Below are positions 44,994-53,788 of a DNA stretch of 64,000 nucleotides, in pieces. The DNA is from CALBPI01 sp963922335. Its GTDB lineage: Bacteria > Pseudomonadota > Gammaproteobacteria > Steroidobacterales > Woeseiaceae. The DNA lies in assembly GCA_963922335.1 (NCBI GenBank), contig CAWUIB010000001.1, forward strand, positions 186,001-250,000, in the 5' to 3' direction. The notes below the pieces were generated by a model that worked only from the letters and a program-made list of their open reading frames with translations, searched no databases and was not told the DNA's origin. The position numbers and the translations under genes were made by a program. Each line of letters starts with the position of its first letter. Position 1 is the stretch's first letter.

Positions 44994-45752
44994 ATGACGA
45001 GTGAACATGACCATTTGGCGGTCGACCGGGACGGCGCCGTACTCACATTGACTTTGAACCGGCCCGATGCGCTCAACGCATTGACACCGCAGATGCTCGA
45101 AAGCTTGTCTTCCGAATTGCTCGTAGCGGAAGCGGACGAGAGTTTGCGCTGTGTGGTGATCACCGGTGCGGGCCGCGCCTTTTCCGCCGGCGTCGACTTG
45201 AAGGCGCTTGGTGGGCGCCCGATAGAGCGCGGTATGGTGGGCGATATTCTCGATGTTCCTGCACGATCAGCCATTGAGTGCATGGCGCGCATGCCGCAGG
45301 TCGTTATCGGAAAGATTAACGGGCATTGCTTTACCGGTGCGCTCGAGTTGGCGTTGGGCTGTGACCTCTTGTTCTCGTCGTCGAAAACCAAGTTCGGCGA
45401 TACCCACGCGAAATGGGGCGTGCGTCCAACCTGGGGTATGTCCCAGCGGCTGCCACGCCGCATCGGTTATGCGAGAGCCAAATATGTCGGTCTGACAGCT
45501 CGCCCGTTCAGCGCTGCGAAAGCGCACGAGTGGGGCTTGGTCAGTGGGGTCGCTGAACCGGAGGCGCTGGATGCGCTCGTCGATGATCAGATTGAGGCGA
45601 TTCTCGACAACAGCCCCGATGTGATTGCTGCCTACAAAGATCTCTGGCGCCGAAGCGAAGGCTTGGCACTGGACGAAGGCATCGCGATTGAGACTGATTC
45701 TCAGTATGACATCGCGGACACTAACGAACGACTGGCAGAGTTTCTGAAATGA
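44994..45752 (+). CDS. Crotonase-family protein following icmF
   Basis: A 252-residue enoyl-CoA hydratase/isomerase-like protein. Oxyanion segments are FSAGVDLKALGG and HCFTGALELALGCDL. The first catalytic glutamate is present (E118) but the second position is H138 (GDTHAKWG), so standard syn-hydration chemistry is doubtful. ATG at 44994 is chosen because the frame upstream lies inside icmF. It starts four bases after icmF ends and overlaps the thioesterase by four bases, so it belongs to the icmF operon and probably handles an IcmF-linked acyl-CoA. Confidence 0.86.
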   Translation: MTSEHDHLAVDRDGAVLTLTLNRPDALNALTPQMLESLSSELLVAEADESLRCVVITGAGRAFSAGVDLKALGGRPIERGMVGDILDVPARSAIECMARMPQVVIGKINGHCFTGALELALGCDLLFSSSKTKFGDTHAKWGVRPTWGMSQRLPRRIGYARAKYVGLTARPFSAAKAHEWGLVSGVAEPEALDALVDDQIEAILDNSPDVIAAYKDLWRRSEGLALDEGIAIETDSQYDIADTNERLAEFLK

Positions 45753-46198
45753 AGCAGCCGATGTCGTTGGAAGACTTGGGGATTCCGGACTACCTGGGCA
45801 CCTATCTCGATTTTCTCGACTTTCGAGTTGTCGACGCTGAGCCCGGTTTCGTGCGCATGGAAATGCCACTCAATCGGCAGCATACGAACACAATGGGCAT
45901 GGCGCATGGCGGCATCATTATGAGCATGCTGGATATTGCTGGCGCCTTTAGTGCGCACATGCATAGCGATCACGATCAGGTGTCGATCACGGTCTCGCAG
46001 AATACAAATTTCATTCGATCCGTTACCGGTGAGGTTCTGGTTGCCGAGGGTCGTGTTGTGCGGCGTACCGGTTCAACGGCCTTTACCGAATCTCACATTC
46101 TGGATCCCAGTGCCGGTGATAACCGTGAGACGCAACTCTGCGCGCAGGGTCAGTGTGTTTTTCGACTTCGCGACCGAGATCGCGCGAAGGTGCGCTGA
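45749..46198 (+). CDS. PaaI-family hotdog thioesterase
   Basis: Hydrolyses acyl-CoA thioesters. The 149-residue single hotdog domain has the motif NTMGMAHGGIIMSMLDIAGAFSA, where the HGG turn and following helix hold the active site, and SITVSQNTNFIRSV on the central strand. Its ATGA overlap with the preceding crotonase shows coupling. It ends the icmF operon and converges with the P450 gene eight bases away. It may release CoA from dead-end acyl-CoAs. Confidence 0.88.
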   Translation: MKQPMSLEDLGIPDYLGTYLDFLDFRVVDAEPGFVRMEMPLNRQHTNTMGMAHGGIIMSMLDIAGAFSAHMHSDHDQVSITVSQNTNFIRSVTGEVLVAEGRVVRRTGSTAFTESHILDPSAGDNRETQLCAQGQCVFRLRDRDRAKVR

Positions 46199-46206
46199 GC
46201 TCCTGC

Positions 46207-47565
46207 TTATCCCCTGGGCGTCAGCACCAACGGTAAACCGTCTTTGGGTTTGGGGATCGGAATCTGCTGCATATTCAGTCGATAGTTGACCGGCAGTGAG
46301 ATTTCATACTGATTGACCAGCTCTCGCAGAAACACTTTTGCCAAAATTTGTGCGAAGTGCATCCCGATGCACTTGTGTGCACCGCCGCCGTAGGGGACAA
46401 ACGCGAACGGATGTCGTCGGTGCTCAGCCCTTGCGTCCGAGAAGCGCTCCGGATCGAATTGCTCTGGGTCAGTCCAGTATTGGTCGTCGTAGTGTGCGCC
46501 ATCGGGTGATACCCCGACTTGAACGTTCGCTGGAATTCTGACCCCTTCGAATTTGAATTCGCGAAGCGTACGGCGAGGAATGTAAGGAACCGGTCCCCAC
46601 AGACGCAGGGCTTCGTTGAACAACATCTCGCTTTGCTTTAGCTCAACCTGGTCGTCATAGCTCAACGCGGCATCGCCAAACGCGTCGGCTTCGTCACGAA
46701 GTCTTTGCTGCCATTCCGGGTACTTTGCCAGCGCGTGCACGGCGGTGGTCAGCGAGCTTGTCACGGTGTCGTGTGCGGCCATCATCAGGAAGATGATGTG
46801 ATTGACGATGTCATCATCCGAGTAGGGGTTACCATCCTCGTCTACCGTCTGGCACAGCCGTGTGAACATATCCTGTCCATCGCCTGCTCGACGTGCCGCT
46901 ATTTGCGTGCGGAAGAAATTCTCGAGCTGCTTGCGCCCGCGTAGTCCGCGCCACAGCGAGAGTCCCGGCACCGGTACGCGGATAACGGCAAGTGACGCAG
47001 CGACGGTGTCCACGAATGCCTGATTCAAGGCATCGGCGCGTTCATCCAGTTCGATCCCAAGAAACGCGACTGCCGCATTGTCGAGTGTTAGCTGTTTGAT
47101 GGACGGATAAAAGTGGAAGTCTTTCTGGTGACGCCAAGACTGGATGTGTTGGCGCGCAATGTCATGCATCGCCTGCATGTAGTGCACGAGTGCATCCCGT
47201 TTAAATGCACTTTGCATCATTCTACGGTGCAGGCGGTGTTCATCGAAGTCCATGAGCATCAGGCCGCGCGAGAACAGTCGTCCAATCGAATGGTCCCAAC
47301 CACCGGCGCTGGAGAAATTCTTTTCGCGGTCCTGAAGCACCAACTGCAGCGCGTCCGCACCGGTCAGTGCGACAGTGCGCTGGCCAAGAAAACGGATCCG
47401 ATAAGCTGCGCCGTAGGTGTCCCGCATACGCCGTGACATCCCGCGAGGGTCGGTCAGAAACTCGTACGCCAGACCGAAAAACGGCAGACCGTCCTCTCCA
47501 GGAATGTGCATCACATCGTCGCTAGCTCGAGTCCCTGCCGTTGATTTCAGCGCTTGCTCCGCCAT
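46207..47565 (-). CDS. Cytochrome P450
   Basis: Heme monooxygenase of 452 residues without a membrane anchor. The heme loop is FVPYGGGAHKCIGMHFA with ligand C399, the ExxR motif is EALR, and the PERF-like segment is FDPERF. The I-helix oxygen-activation motif reads AAHDT rather than the usual AGxDT. It is divergent from a TetR gene. A minus-strand promoter with an inverted repeat over its -35 precedes it. Substrate unknown; a hydrophobic acid, terpenoid or sterol is plausible next to acyl-CoA catabolic genes. Confidence 0.92.
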   Translation of the reverse strand: MAEQALKSTAGTRASDDVMHIPGEDGLPFFGLAYEFLTDPRGMSRRMRDTYGAAYRIRFLGQRTVALTGADALQLVLQDREKNFSSAGGWDHSIGRLFSRGLMLMDFDEHRLHRRMMQSAFKRDALVHYMQAMHDIARQHIQSWRHQKDFHFYPSIKQLTLDNAAVAFLGIELDERADALNQAFVDTVAASLAVIRVPVPGLSLWRGLRGRKQLENFFRTQIAARRAGDGQDMFTRLCQTVDEDGNPYSDDDIVNHIIFLMMAAHDTVTSSLTTAVHALAKYPEWQQRLRDEADAFGDAALSYDDQVELKQSEMLFNEALRLWGPVPYIPRRTLREFKFEGVRIPANVQVGVSPDGAHYDDQYWTDPEQFDPERFSDARAEHRRHPFAFVPYGGGAHKCIGMHFAQILAKVFLRELVNQYEISLPVNYRLNMQQIPIPKPKDGLPLVLTPRG

Positions 47566-47598
47566 CCTCCGCGTCCCCCGAAGTTCGATGATGCTTCG

Positions 47599-47627
47599 AT
47601 ATTAGGTTACTTGCTTGTTGACAACAA
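47599..47627 (-). promoter_or_regulatory. Sigma-70-like promoter for the P450 gene
   Basis: On the minus strand, TTGTTG (47627-47622) and TAATAT (47604-47599) are separated by 17 bases, with initiation expected near 47592, 27 bases before the P450 start codon. The -35 and spacer overlap an inverted repeat, suggesting repression by the divergent TetR. Confidence 0.6.
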
Positions 47628-47628
47628 G
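47614..47628. promoter_or_regulatory. 15-bp inverted repeat, probable operator for the divergent TetR
   Basis: CTTGTTG-A-CAACAAG is a perfect 7+1+7 inverted repeat between the divergent P450 and tetR genes. It covers the -35 of the P450 promoter and a TTGACA (47618-47623) facing the tetR gene. Confidence 0.68.
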
Positions 47629-47680
47629 TATTCTGAAGCGCAGCATTGCCCCCGCGTCTCTACCAAGATACGGACCCACT

Positions 47681-48322
47681 TTGACACAGCCCAAGACCGC
47701 ATCGACCGTACAAAATACCGCTGGCAAGACGCAGGCGCAGCGTGTGGCGGCGTCGGACAAGGCCATGCTCGATGCGGCGATGGCGTTGATCCTTGAAAAC
47801 GGGATGGACGGTACGACGCTGGCGGCCATCGGTGAGCGCGCCGGGTACAGCCGTGGGCTTGCTACTTACCGTTTCGGCTCAAAAGCCGGCCTTTTCCAAG
47901 AAGTTTCCAGCAATATCCAGCGACATTGGTCGGATTACATGACCGCGGCGGTCGGCGAGGATTCCGGAATCGACGCCTTATGCAACGCCGCCAGCGCCTT
48001 TCACCGCTTTGTGCTCGACTTCCCTCAGGAAATTCGCGTCCTGCACATACTGTATTATGGCGGTGCGTCGCCAAATTCTGATGTGCGCGGGCTGGCCAAG
48101 CAGGCCTTTTCCCGCCAGGTGGCTGACGCAGAACGCTGGGTAGAGGACGGCCTTGCGTCCGGATCGATTCGGGAGGACGTCGATCCACGGTCCATCGCGG
48201 CTCAGTATGTCGCGCACATCGCCGGCCTTACCTACATCTGGTTGCTAAACCCCGGGGACATTGATTTCACTCGGATTCACCAAGACTTTATCCGCACGTT
48301 GCGTGAGCGACTGGCGGCCTGA
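47681..48322 (+). CDS. TetR family transcriptional regulator
   Basis: A regulator with an N-terminal helix-turn-helix (KAMLDAAMALILENG ... TLAAIGERAGYSRGLATYRFGSK) and a TetR-type ligand domain. The start is uncertain. A TTG at 47615 lies in the operator and promoter region, so I prefer TTG 47681 (MTQPKTAST); GTG 47744 is also possible. From 47681 the product is 213 residues. It is divergent from P450 and 21 bases upstream of the thiolase gene in the same direction, so it may control both the P450 and the beta-oxidation operon. Confidence 0.87.
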   Translation: MTQPKTASTVQNTAGKTQAQRVAASDKAMLDAAMALILENGMDGTTLAAIGERAGYSRGLATYRFGSKAGLFQEVSSNIQRHWSDYMTAAVGEDSGIDALCNAASAFHRFVLDFPQEIRVLHILYYGGASPNSDVRGLAKQAFSRQVADAERWVEDGLASGSIREDVDPRSIAAQYVAHIAGLTYIWLLNPGDIDFTRIHQDFIRTLRERLAA

Positions 48323-48343
48323 CCATCCATAGGGAGACTCACA

Positions 48344-49552
48344 ATGGCTGACGCCTTTGTTTATGACCATGTACGCACGCCGCGGGGGCGCGGCAAAGCC
48401 AGCGGTTCGCTGCATCCCATCACGCCGGTCGAATTGACCTCGCAAATGCTGTCGTCCTTGCGCGACCGCAATGAACTGGATACCAGTTACCTCGACGACG
48501 TTGTGCTCGGTTGTGTGTCGCCGGTGGGCGAGCAGGGCGCCAATATCGCGCGTGTCAGTGTCCTCACTGCCGGCTACGAACAAAACGTACCGGGCAAGCA
48601 GCTCAATCGTTTTTGTGCGTCCGGACTTGAAGCGATCAACACAGCCGCATCGCAGGTCATGGCGGGTCAATCTGATCTTGCGATCGGTGGCGGCGTTGAA
48701 TGTATGTCGCGTGTTCCGATGGGTTCGGATTCCGGCGCAATGGCCGCCGACCCGCGCGTCGCGTACGACACCTATTTCGCGCCACAGGGCATCAGTGCCG
48801 ATTTGATTGCGTCCAAGTACGGATTCTCGCGCGACGATGTCGACGGCTACGCCGTAGAAAGCCAGAAGCGCGCCGCGAATGCGTGGGAGCAGGGCTACTT
48901 CAAGAATTCGGTTGTGCCCGTTGTCGACCGGTTGGGCATGACGGTGCTCGATCACGACGAACATATGCGTCCAGGTACGACCAAAGATGATCTGGGTAAC
49001 CTGAATCCGGCGTTTGTGATTCCTGGTGAGCAAGCCGGCTTCGATGCTGTTGCACTGCAGCGCTATCCGGAAGTCGAGGCGATTCATCACGTACACACGG
49101 GCGGCAACTCCAGCGGTATCGTTGATGGCGCAGCAGGGGTGCTCATTGGCAGCAAGGATATTGGCGACGCGTTGGGCCTCAAACCCCGTGCGCGGATTAA
49201 AGGCTTTGCGTCAATCGGTACTGAACCCACCATCATGTTGACCGGCCCAGCACCCTCCGCCGAGAAGGTGTTGAAGCGTTGCGGTATGACGACCAACGAC
49301 ATCGACCTGTTCGAGCTCAACGAAGCGTTCGCATCCGTGGTGCTGCTGTTTATGCAACAACTGGACGTCGACCACGACAAGATCAACGTGAATGGTGGCG
49401 CAATCGCTATGGGGCATCCATTAGGTGCAACCGGCGCGATGATTTTCGGCACTGTGCTGGATGAGCTTGAGCGTCGTGACCAGTCGACTGCACTGATCAA
49501 TCTTTGCGTTGGCGGCGGCATGGGTACCGCAACCATCATCGAGCGCGTGTAA
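48344..49552 (+). CDS. Acetyl-CoA acyltransferase (thiolase)
   Basis: Cleaves 3-ketoacyl-CoA to acetyl-CoA and a shortened acyl-CoA. The 402-residue product has nucleophile C91 (NRFCASGLEA), the histidine motif NGGAIAMGHPLGATGA and the second cysteine in CVGGGMGTA. AGGGAG precedes the ATG. It is the first enzyme gene after tetR, followed by a FadB/FadJ-like gene, the order of fadI-fadJ rather than fadB-fadA. The size lies between FadA and FadI. Confidence 0.93.
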   Translation: MADAFVYDHVRTPRGRGKASGSLHPITPVELTSQMLSSLRDRNELDTSYLDDVVLGCVSPVGEQGANIARVSVLTAGYEQNVPGKQLNRFCASGLEAINTAASQVMAGQSDLAIGGGVECMSRVPMGSDSGAMAADPRVAYDTYFAPQGISADLIASKYGFSRDDVDGYAVESQKRAANAWEQGYFKNSVVPVVDRLGMTVLDHDEHMRPGTTKDDLGNLNPAFVIPGEQAGFDAVALQRYPEVEAIHHVHTGGNSSGIVDGAAGVLIGSKDIGDALGLKPRARIKGFASIGTEPTIMLTGPAPSAEKVLKRCGMTTNDIDLFELNEAFASVVLLFMQQLDVDHDKINVNGGAIAMGHPLGATGAMIFGTVLDELERRDQSTALINLCVGGGMGTATIIERV

Positions 49553-49579
49553 GCGCCCGTCATACTTGAGGACAACACT

Positions 49580-51751
49580 ATGAAAACGATTCGTTTTGAA
49601 GTCGACAGTGATGGGATTGCGCTGCTGACGATCGACGTGGCGGAGCGTTCAATGAACGTTTTGACGCCGGAGCTGCAAGCAGATCTTTCTGAGAGTATCG
49701 ACAAGATTTCTTCGGACGATGCCATCAAGGGCGCGGTCATTACCTCGGCGAAATCCTCTTTCGTCGCTGGTGCTGATCTGATGTCGATGGTCAATGCCTA
49801 CGAGGACGGTCGCTCAGCTGCTGAAAAGTACGAGTACGCTCGCGGCTTCCAGCAGATCCTGAGACGCTTGGAGACCTGCGGCAAGCCGGTCGCTGCGGCG
49901 ATCAACGGCACCGCACTCGGTGGTGGTCTGGAAATCTGTCTTGCCTGCCACTACCGCGTCGCCGCGGATGTGCCCAAGTCGGTACTGGGTCTGCCTGAGG
50001 TACAAGTGGGCTTGCTCCCGGGCGGTGGTGGCACACAGCGTTTGCCTCGCCTGATTGGCCAGCAGGCTGCGTTGCAGCTAATGACGCAAGGCACACATTT
50101 GAAGCCCAAGGCCGCGCTTGAGCAAGGTATTGTTCATGACGTTGTTGCGCTCGATGATCTCGTGCCTGCCGCGAAGCGATGGGTGCTCGAGAAGGGCGAT
50201 CCTGTGCAGCCGTGGGACAAGAAGGGCTTCAAGGTGCCGGGCGGCGCTGGTCTTATGCATCCGGGCTCTATACAGACTCTGATGGTAGGTAGCGCGTTGA
50301 TCGCCAAGGAAACCAACCACAACTATCCAGCCCCGATCGCGATCATGTCTTGCGTCTACGAAGGCACAGTGTTGCCGATCGATGCTGGTCTTGATATCGA
50401 ATCGAAGTACTTCGTGACGCTGCTGATGGATCCGGTGTCGCGCAACATGACGCGCACGTTGTTCATCAATAAAGGCGCAGCGGACAAGCTTGTACGACGT
50501 CCGCAGGGAATCGACAAGACCAAGGTAACCAAGCTCGGCATGTTGGGTGCCGGGATGATGGGTGCCGGCATCGCTTACGTGTCTGCCTATGCCGGAATGA
50601 AGGTGGTGCTGCTGGATCGCGATCGCGATGCGGCGGAAAAGGGCAAAGACTACTCCCGTGCGTTGCTGCAAAAACGTATAGATCGCGGCAAGATGGCGCC
50701 TGAGAAAGCGCAAGAGATTCTTGAGCGTATCGTCACCACGGATGACTATGCAGAGCTTGAGGGTTGCGAACTCGTTATTGAGGCGGTGTTCGAGGACAAA
50801 GGCATCAAGGCGGATGTCACGGCGAAGACCGAAGCGGTGATTCCTGAAGATGCGATTTTTGCATCCAACACTTCCACACTGCCGATCACGGGTCTCGCCG
50901 AAGCCTCACAGCGTCCCGAGCAGTTCATCGGTATTCACTTCTTCTCGCCGGTTGACAAGATGCCGCTGGTTGAGGTGATTTTGGGCGAGAAGACAGGAGA
51001 TCGCGCGACAGCTGTTGCGCTCGATTACATCCAGCAGATCCGCAAGACACCGATCGTCGTTAATGACAGCCGAGGTTTCTACACTTCGCGTGTGTTTGGC
51101 ACCTACACCAACGAAGGCATGACGATGCTATCCGAAGGCATCTCGCCCGCGTTGATTGAGAATGTGGCGAAACAAGCAGGCATGGCCGTCGGACCGCTAG
51201 CGGTGATGGATGAGGTGACGCTCGAGCTTGGCTATCACGTCGGCAAAGCCACGGCGGCTGCACTGGGCGACGATTACAAGCCGACCACAGGCTCGCCGGT
51301 CATTGAGCGATTCGTCGAAGAGCTCGATCGTCGGGGCAAGCGCTTTGGTAAAGGGTTTTACGACTACCCGGAAAACGGCAAGAAGCATCTATGGCCGGGA
51401 CTGGCAGAAGTCTACCCATTGGCCGACCCACAGCCGTCGCCGGATGAGGTACGCAAGCGCTTGCTCTACGTGCAAGCGCTGGACACCGTCCGTTGTCTTG
51501 ATGAGGGCGTACTGACCCACCCGGCCGATGGTGATATCGGCTCCATTCTCGGGTGGGGTTTCCCGCCGTATACGGGTGGCACACTCTCGTTGATCGAGAC
51601 GGTAGGGTTGCAGACTTTCGTTGATGAGTGCGACCGAATGGCGGCCGCTTACGGTGAGCGCTTCGCCGTACCGGACAGCCTTCGCGAGCAAGCAAAAGCG
51701 GGCCGTGGTTTTTACGCTGAAGACAGCGTGGCCGCGCGAAGCGCAGCGTAG
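49580..51751 (+). CDS. FadB/FadJ-like multifunctional enoyl-CoA hydratase/3-hydroxyacyl-CoA dehydrogenase
   Basis: Carries out hydration and NAD-dependent 3-hydroxyacyl-CoA oxidation. The N-terminal crotonase half (about 1-190) has both catalytic glutamates (GGGLEICLAC and GLPEVQVGLLPGG). The NAD-binding domain starts near 318 (LGMLGAGMMGAGIA), with the catalytic His in IGIHFFSPVDKMPLVEV and C-terminal HAD helices after it. The length of 723 residues matches the FadB/FadJ alpha subunit. It should complex with the upstream thiolase. No residue loss noted. Confidence 0.93.
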   Translation: MKTIRFEVDSDGIALLTIDVAERSMNVLTPELQADLSESIDKISSDDAIKGAVITSAKSSFVAGADLMSMVNAYEDGRSAAEKYEYARGFQQILRRLETCGKPVAAAINGTALGGGLEICLACHYRVAADVPKSVLGLPEVQVGLLPGGGGTQRLPRLIGQQAALQLMTQGTHLKPKAALEQGIVHDVVALDDLVPAAKRWVLEKGDPVQPWDKKGFKVPGGAGLMHPGSIQTLMVGSALIAKETNHNYPAPIAIMSCVYEGTVLPIDAGLDIESKYFVTLLMDPVSRNMTRTLFINKGAADKLVRRPQGIDKTKVTKLGMLGAGMMGAGIAYVSAYAGMKVVLLDRDRDAAEKGKDYSRALLQKRIDRGKMAPEKAQEILERIVTTDDYAELEGCELVIEAVFEDKGIKADVTAKTEAVIPEDAIFASNTSTLPITGLAEASQRPEQFIGIHFFSPVDKMPLVEVILGEKTGDRATAVALDYIQQIRKTPIVVNDSRGFYTSRVFGTYTNEGMTMLSEGISPALIENVAKQAGMAVGPLAVMDEVTLELGYHVGKATAAALGDDYKPTTGSPVIERFVEELDRRGKRFGKGFYDYPENGKKHLWPGLAEVYPLADPQPSPDEVRKRLLYVQALDTVRCLDEGVLTHPADGDIGSILGWGFPPYTGGTLSLIETVGLQTFVDECDRMAAAYGERFAVPDSLREQAKAGRGFYAEDSVAARSAA

Positions 51752-51759
51752 GAGCTGTC

Positions 51760-52542
51760 ATGAGCGATGACACGGTGGTGTTGTACGAGGTCAGTGGTGC
51801 TGTCGCAACGGTCACATTGAATCGTCCGGACGCGATGAACAGTTTCGACCAGCAAATGCGGGCTGAACTCACTGATGCATTGCGCCGTGCGTCGAGCGAT
51901 ACCTCGATCCGCGCAGTTGTCCTGACAGGTGCCGGCAGAGGTTTCTCTGCCGGTGCCGATCTGACCGCAGGATTCCCGGAGGACAAGACGGTTGAGGCCC
52001 AGCTGCAACGGGAGTACCGACCGTCGTTCGACGAAATTCGAACAATGCCAAAACCGGTTATCGCGGCGATCAATGGTGCGGCGGCGGGCATCGGGATGTC
52101 CTATGCAATGGCGACCGATCTTGCCGTCATGGGCGAGGGCGCCTTCCTTTTGGCGCCGTTCTCCACGATCTCTCTGGTACCCGATGGCGGGGCAACGTGG
52201 TTGCTGCAAAAACAACTTGGATACCGACGCGCGTTTCAGCTAGCGGTCGAGGCTGAACGTATCGACGCACAGCGTTGTCTCGATTGGGGTTTGGTCAATC
52301 GGGTTGTGCCTAACGAAGATGTGCTTTCCGAAGCGCAAGCCTGGGCGCAAACGCTTGCCGCCCGAGCGCCACTCTCGTTGCAGGCGACCAAACGCACAAT
52401 GCGTCATGCGGAGGCGGGCAGCTGGGAGTCCGCGTTCGACATGGAGGCGCAAATTCAAACGAGCCTGATTGGTTCAGAGGACAACGTTGAAGGTGTCGCT
52501 GCATTTTTTGAGAAGCGGCAACCACAGTTCAAGGGCAAATAA
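51760..52542 (+). CDS. PaaG-like enoyl-CoA hydratase/isomerase
   Basis: A 260-residue crotonase. The oxyanion segment is FSAGADLTAGF. The second segment reads AAAGIGMSYAMATDLAV, lacking the first hydratase glutamate, and the region FSTISLVPDGGATWLL resembles PaaG-type isomerases with an Asp after LVP. This suggests double-bond isomerisation or ring-opening chemistry rather than plain hydration. It begins eight bases after the FadB-like gene and precedes the acyl-CoA dehydrogenase, with a small hairpin between. Confidence 0.87.
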   Translation: MSDDTVVLYEVSGAVATVTLNRPDAMNSFDQQMRAELTDALRRASSDTSIRAVVLTGAGRGFSAGADLTAGFPEDKTVEAQLQREYRPSFDEIRTMPKPVIAAINGAAAGIGMSYAMATDLAVMGEGAFLLAPFSTISLVPDGGATWLLQKQLGYRRAFQLAVEAERIDAQRCLDWGLVNRVVPNEDVLSEAQAWAQTLAARAPLSLQATKRTMRHAEAGSWESAFDMEAQIQTSLIGSEDNVEGVAAFFEKRQPQFKGK

Positions 52543-52544
52543 AG

Positions 52545-52565
52545 AGGTCGCCGGCAACGCGACCT
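52545..52565 (+). other. Small hairpin between crotonase and acyl-CoA dehydrogenase genes
   Basis: AGGTCGC and GCGACCT form a 7-bp stem with a 7-base loop, followed by only three T residues. It could be a weak attenuator or an mRNA-stabilising structure; there is no clear terminator. Confidence 0.3.
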
Positions 52566-52594
52566 TTCAGCAGAGTAAATGACGGGGAGTCATC

Positions 52595-53788
52595 ATGGAA
52601 CGTAATTGCTATAACGAAGATCACGAGATGTTCCGCGACGCGGTGCGTCAGTTCATGATCAATGAGATCGGTCCGCATGCGGAGGCGTGGCGTGAGGCGG
52701 GCATCGTCGATCGCGAAGCGTTCAGAAAGGCCGGCGAGCAGGGGCTTTTGTTGATGTGGGCGGATGAGCAATACGGCGGTGCTGGCGTTAAGGATTTCCG
52801 CTACGAGCAAGTCCTGATCGAGGAGCTCACTAAACATGGGGATCCCGGTTTCTTTATGACGCTGCATTCGCGGCTGGTTGCGCCCTATATCGGAGAGCTC
52901 GGCACGGAAGAGCAGAAAGCACGTTGGCTGCCGAAGTGCGTATCCGGCGAGAACATCCTTGCGATTGCGATGACAGAACCCGGCGCCGGAAGTGACGTCG
53001 CTGGGATGAAGACACGAGCGGTCGATGCGGGCGACCACTGGGTACTCAACGGATCGAAAACCTACATCTCCAATGGCATCAACGCAGACCTGATTCTCGT
53101 GGCCGCGCGGACCACCGATGCATCACATGGGCTGGGCTTATTCGTTGTTGAACGCGGAATGGAAGGATTTGAGCGTGGCAGAAATCTGAAGAAGATGGGG
53201 CTAAGCGCGCAAGACACCGCCGAGCTGTTCTTCAACGACGTCAAGATTCCGAAAGAAAACGTACTCGGCGATCCGACAAGAGGATTCTATTACCTGATGC
53301 AGTTCCTCGCTGAGGAGCGCCTACTTGGTGCGGCTGGCTATGTCGCTGCTGCCCAGCATGCGTTCGATATCACGATGGACTTCATCAAAGAGCGCAAGGC
53401 ATTTGGACAGACCATTGCCGATTTCCAAAACACGCGCTTCAAGATGGCTGACATGCGCACGGAAATCGATCTTGCACAGGTGTTCCTTGACCGTTGTGTT
53501 GAAGAGCACAACGCCGGCAAGTTGACCGCCGAACTGGCAGCGCAAATCAAACTGTACGGCAGTGAACTGGAAGGTCGCGTCATGGATGCCTGTGTGCAGC
53601 TGCATGGCGGCGCCGGATACATGGACGAGTACAAAATTTCACGGATGTTTACCGATGCACGCATCTCCAGAATCTACGCGGGTTCGTCGGAAATCATGCG
53701 AGAGATCATCGCCCGTTCTATCGGCCTCGATCCGCGTGCGAAGAAGCCGAAGGCTGTCGACAACAAGAAGCAGCAAGACGCCGCTTAG
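52595..53788 (+). CDS. Acyl-CoA dehydrogenase (long-chain/LCAD-like)
   Basis: FAD enzyme that forms trans-2-enoyl-CoA and passes electrons to ETF. The 397-residue product shows AIAMTEPGAGSDVAG, the flavin-contact QLHGGAGYMDEY, and RIYAGSSEIMREIIAR. In the last motif the usual C-terminal catalytic glutamate (YEGT) is Ala. As in LCAD/IVD-type enzymes, the base is probably in the AEERLL segment (E240/E241), implying longer or branched substrates. It is the last gene of the tetR-thiolase-fadB-crotonase unit and overlaps the opposing mnmM-like gene by four bases at the 3' ends. Confidence 0.93.
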   Translation: MERNCYNEDHEMFRDAVRQFMINEIGPHAEAWREAGIVDREAFRKAGEQGLLLMWADEQYGGAGVKDFRYEQVLIEELTKHGDPGFFMTLHSRLVAPYIGELGTEEQKARWLPKCVSGENILAIAMTEPGAGSDVAGMKTRAVDAGDHWVLNGSKTYISNGINADLILVAARTTDASHGLGLFVVERGMEGFERGRNLKKMGLSAQDTAELFFNDVKIPKENVLGDPTRGFYYLMQFLAEERLLGAAGYVAAAQHAFDITMDFIKERKAFGQTIADFQNTRFKMADMRTEIDLAQVFLDRCVEEHNAGKLTAELAAQIKLYGSELEGRVMDACVQLHGGAGYMDEYKISRMFTDARISRIYAGSSEIMREIIARSIGLDPRAKKPKAVDNKKQQDAA

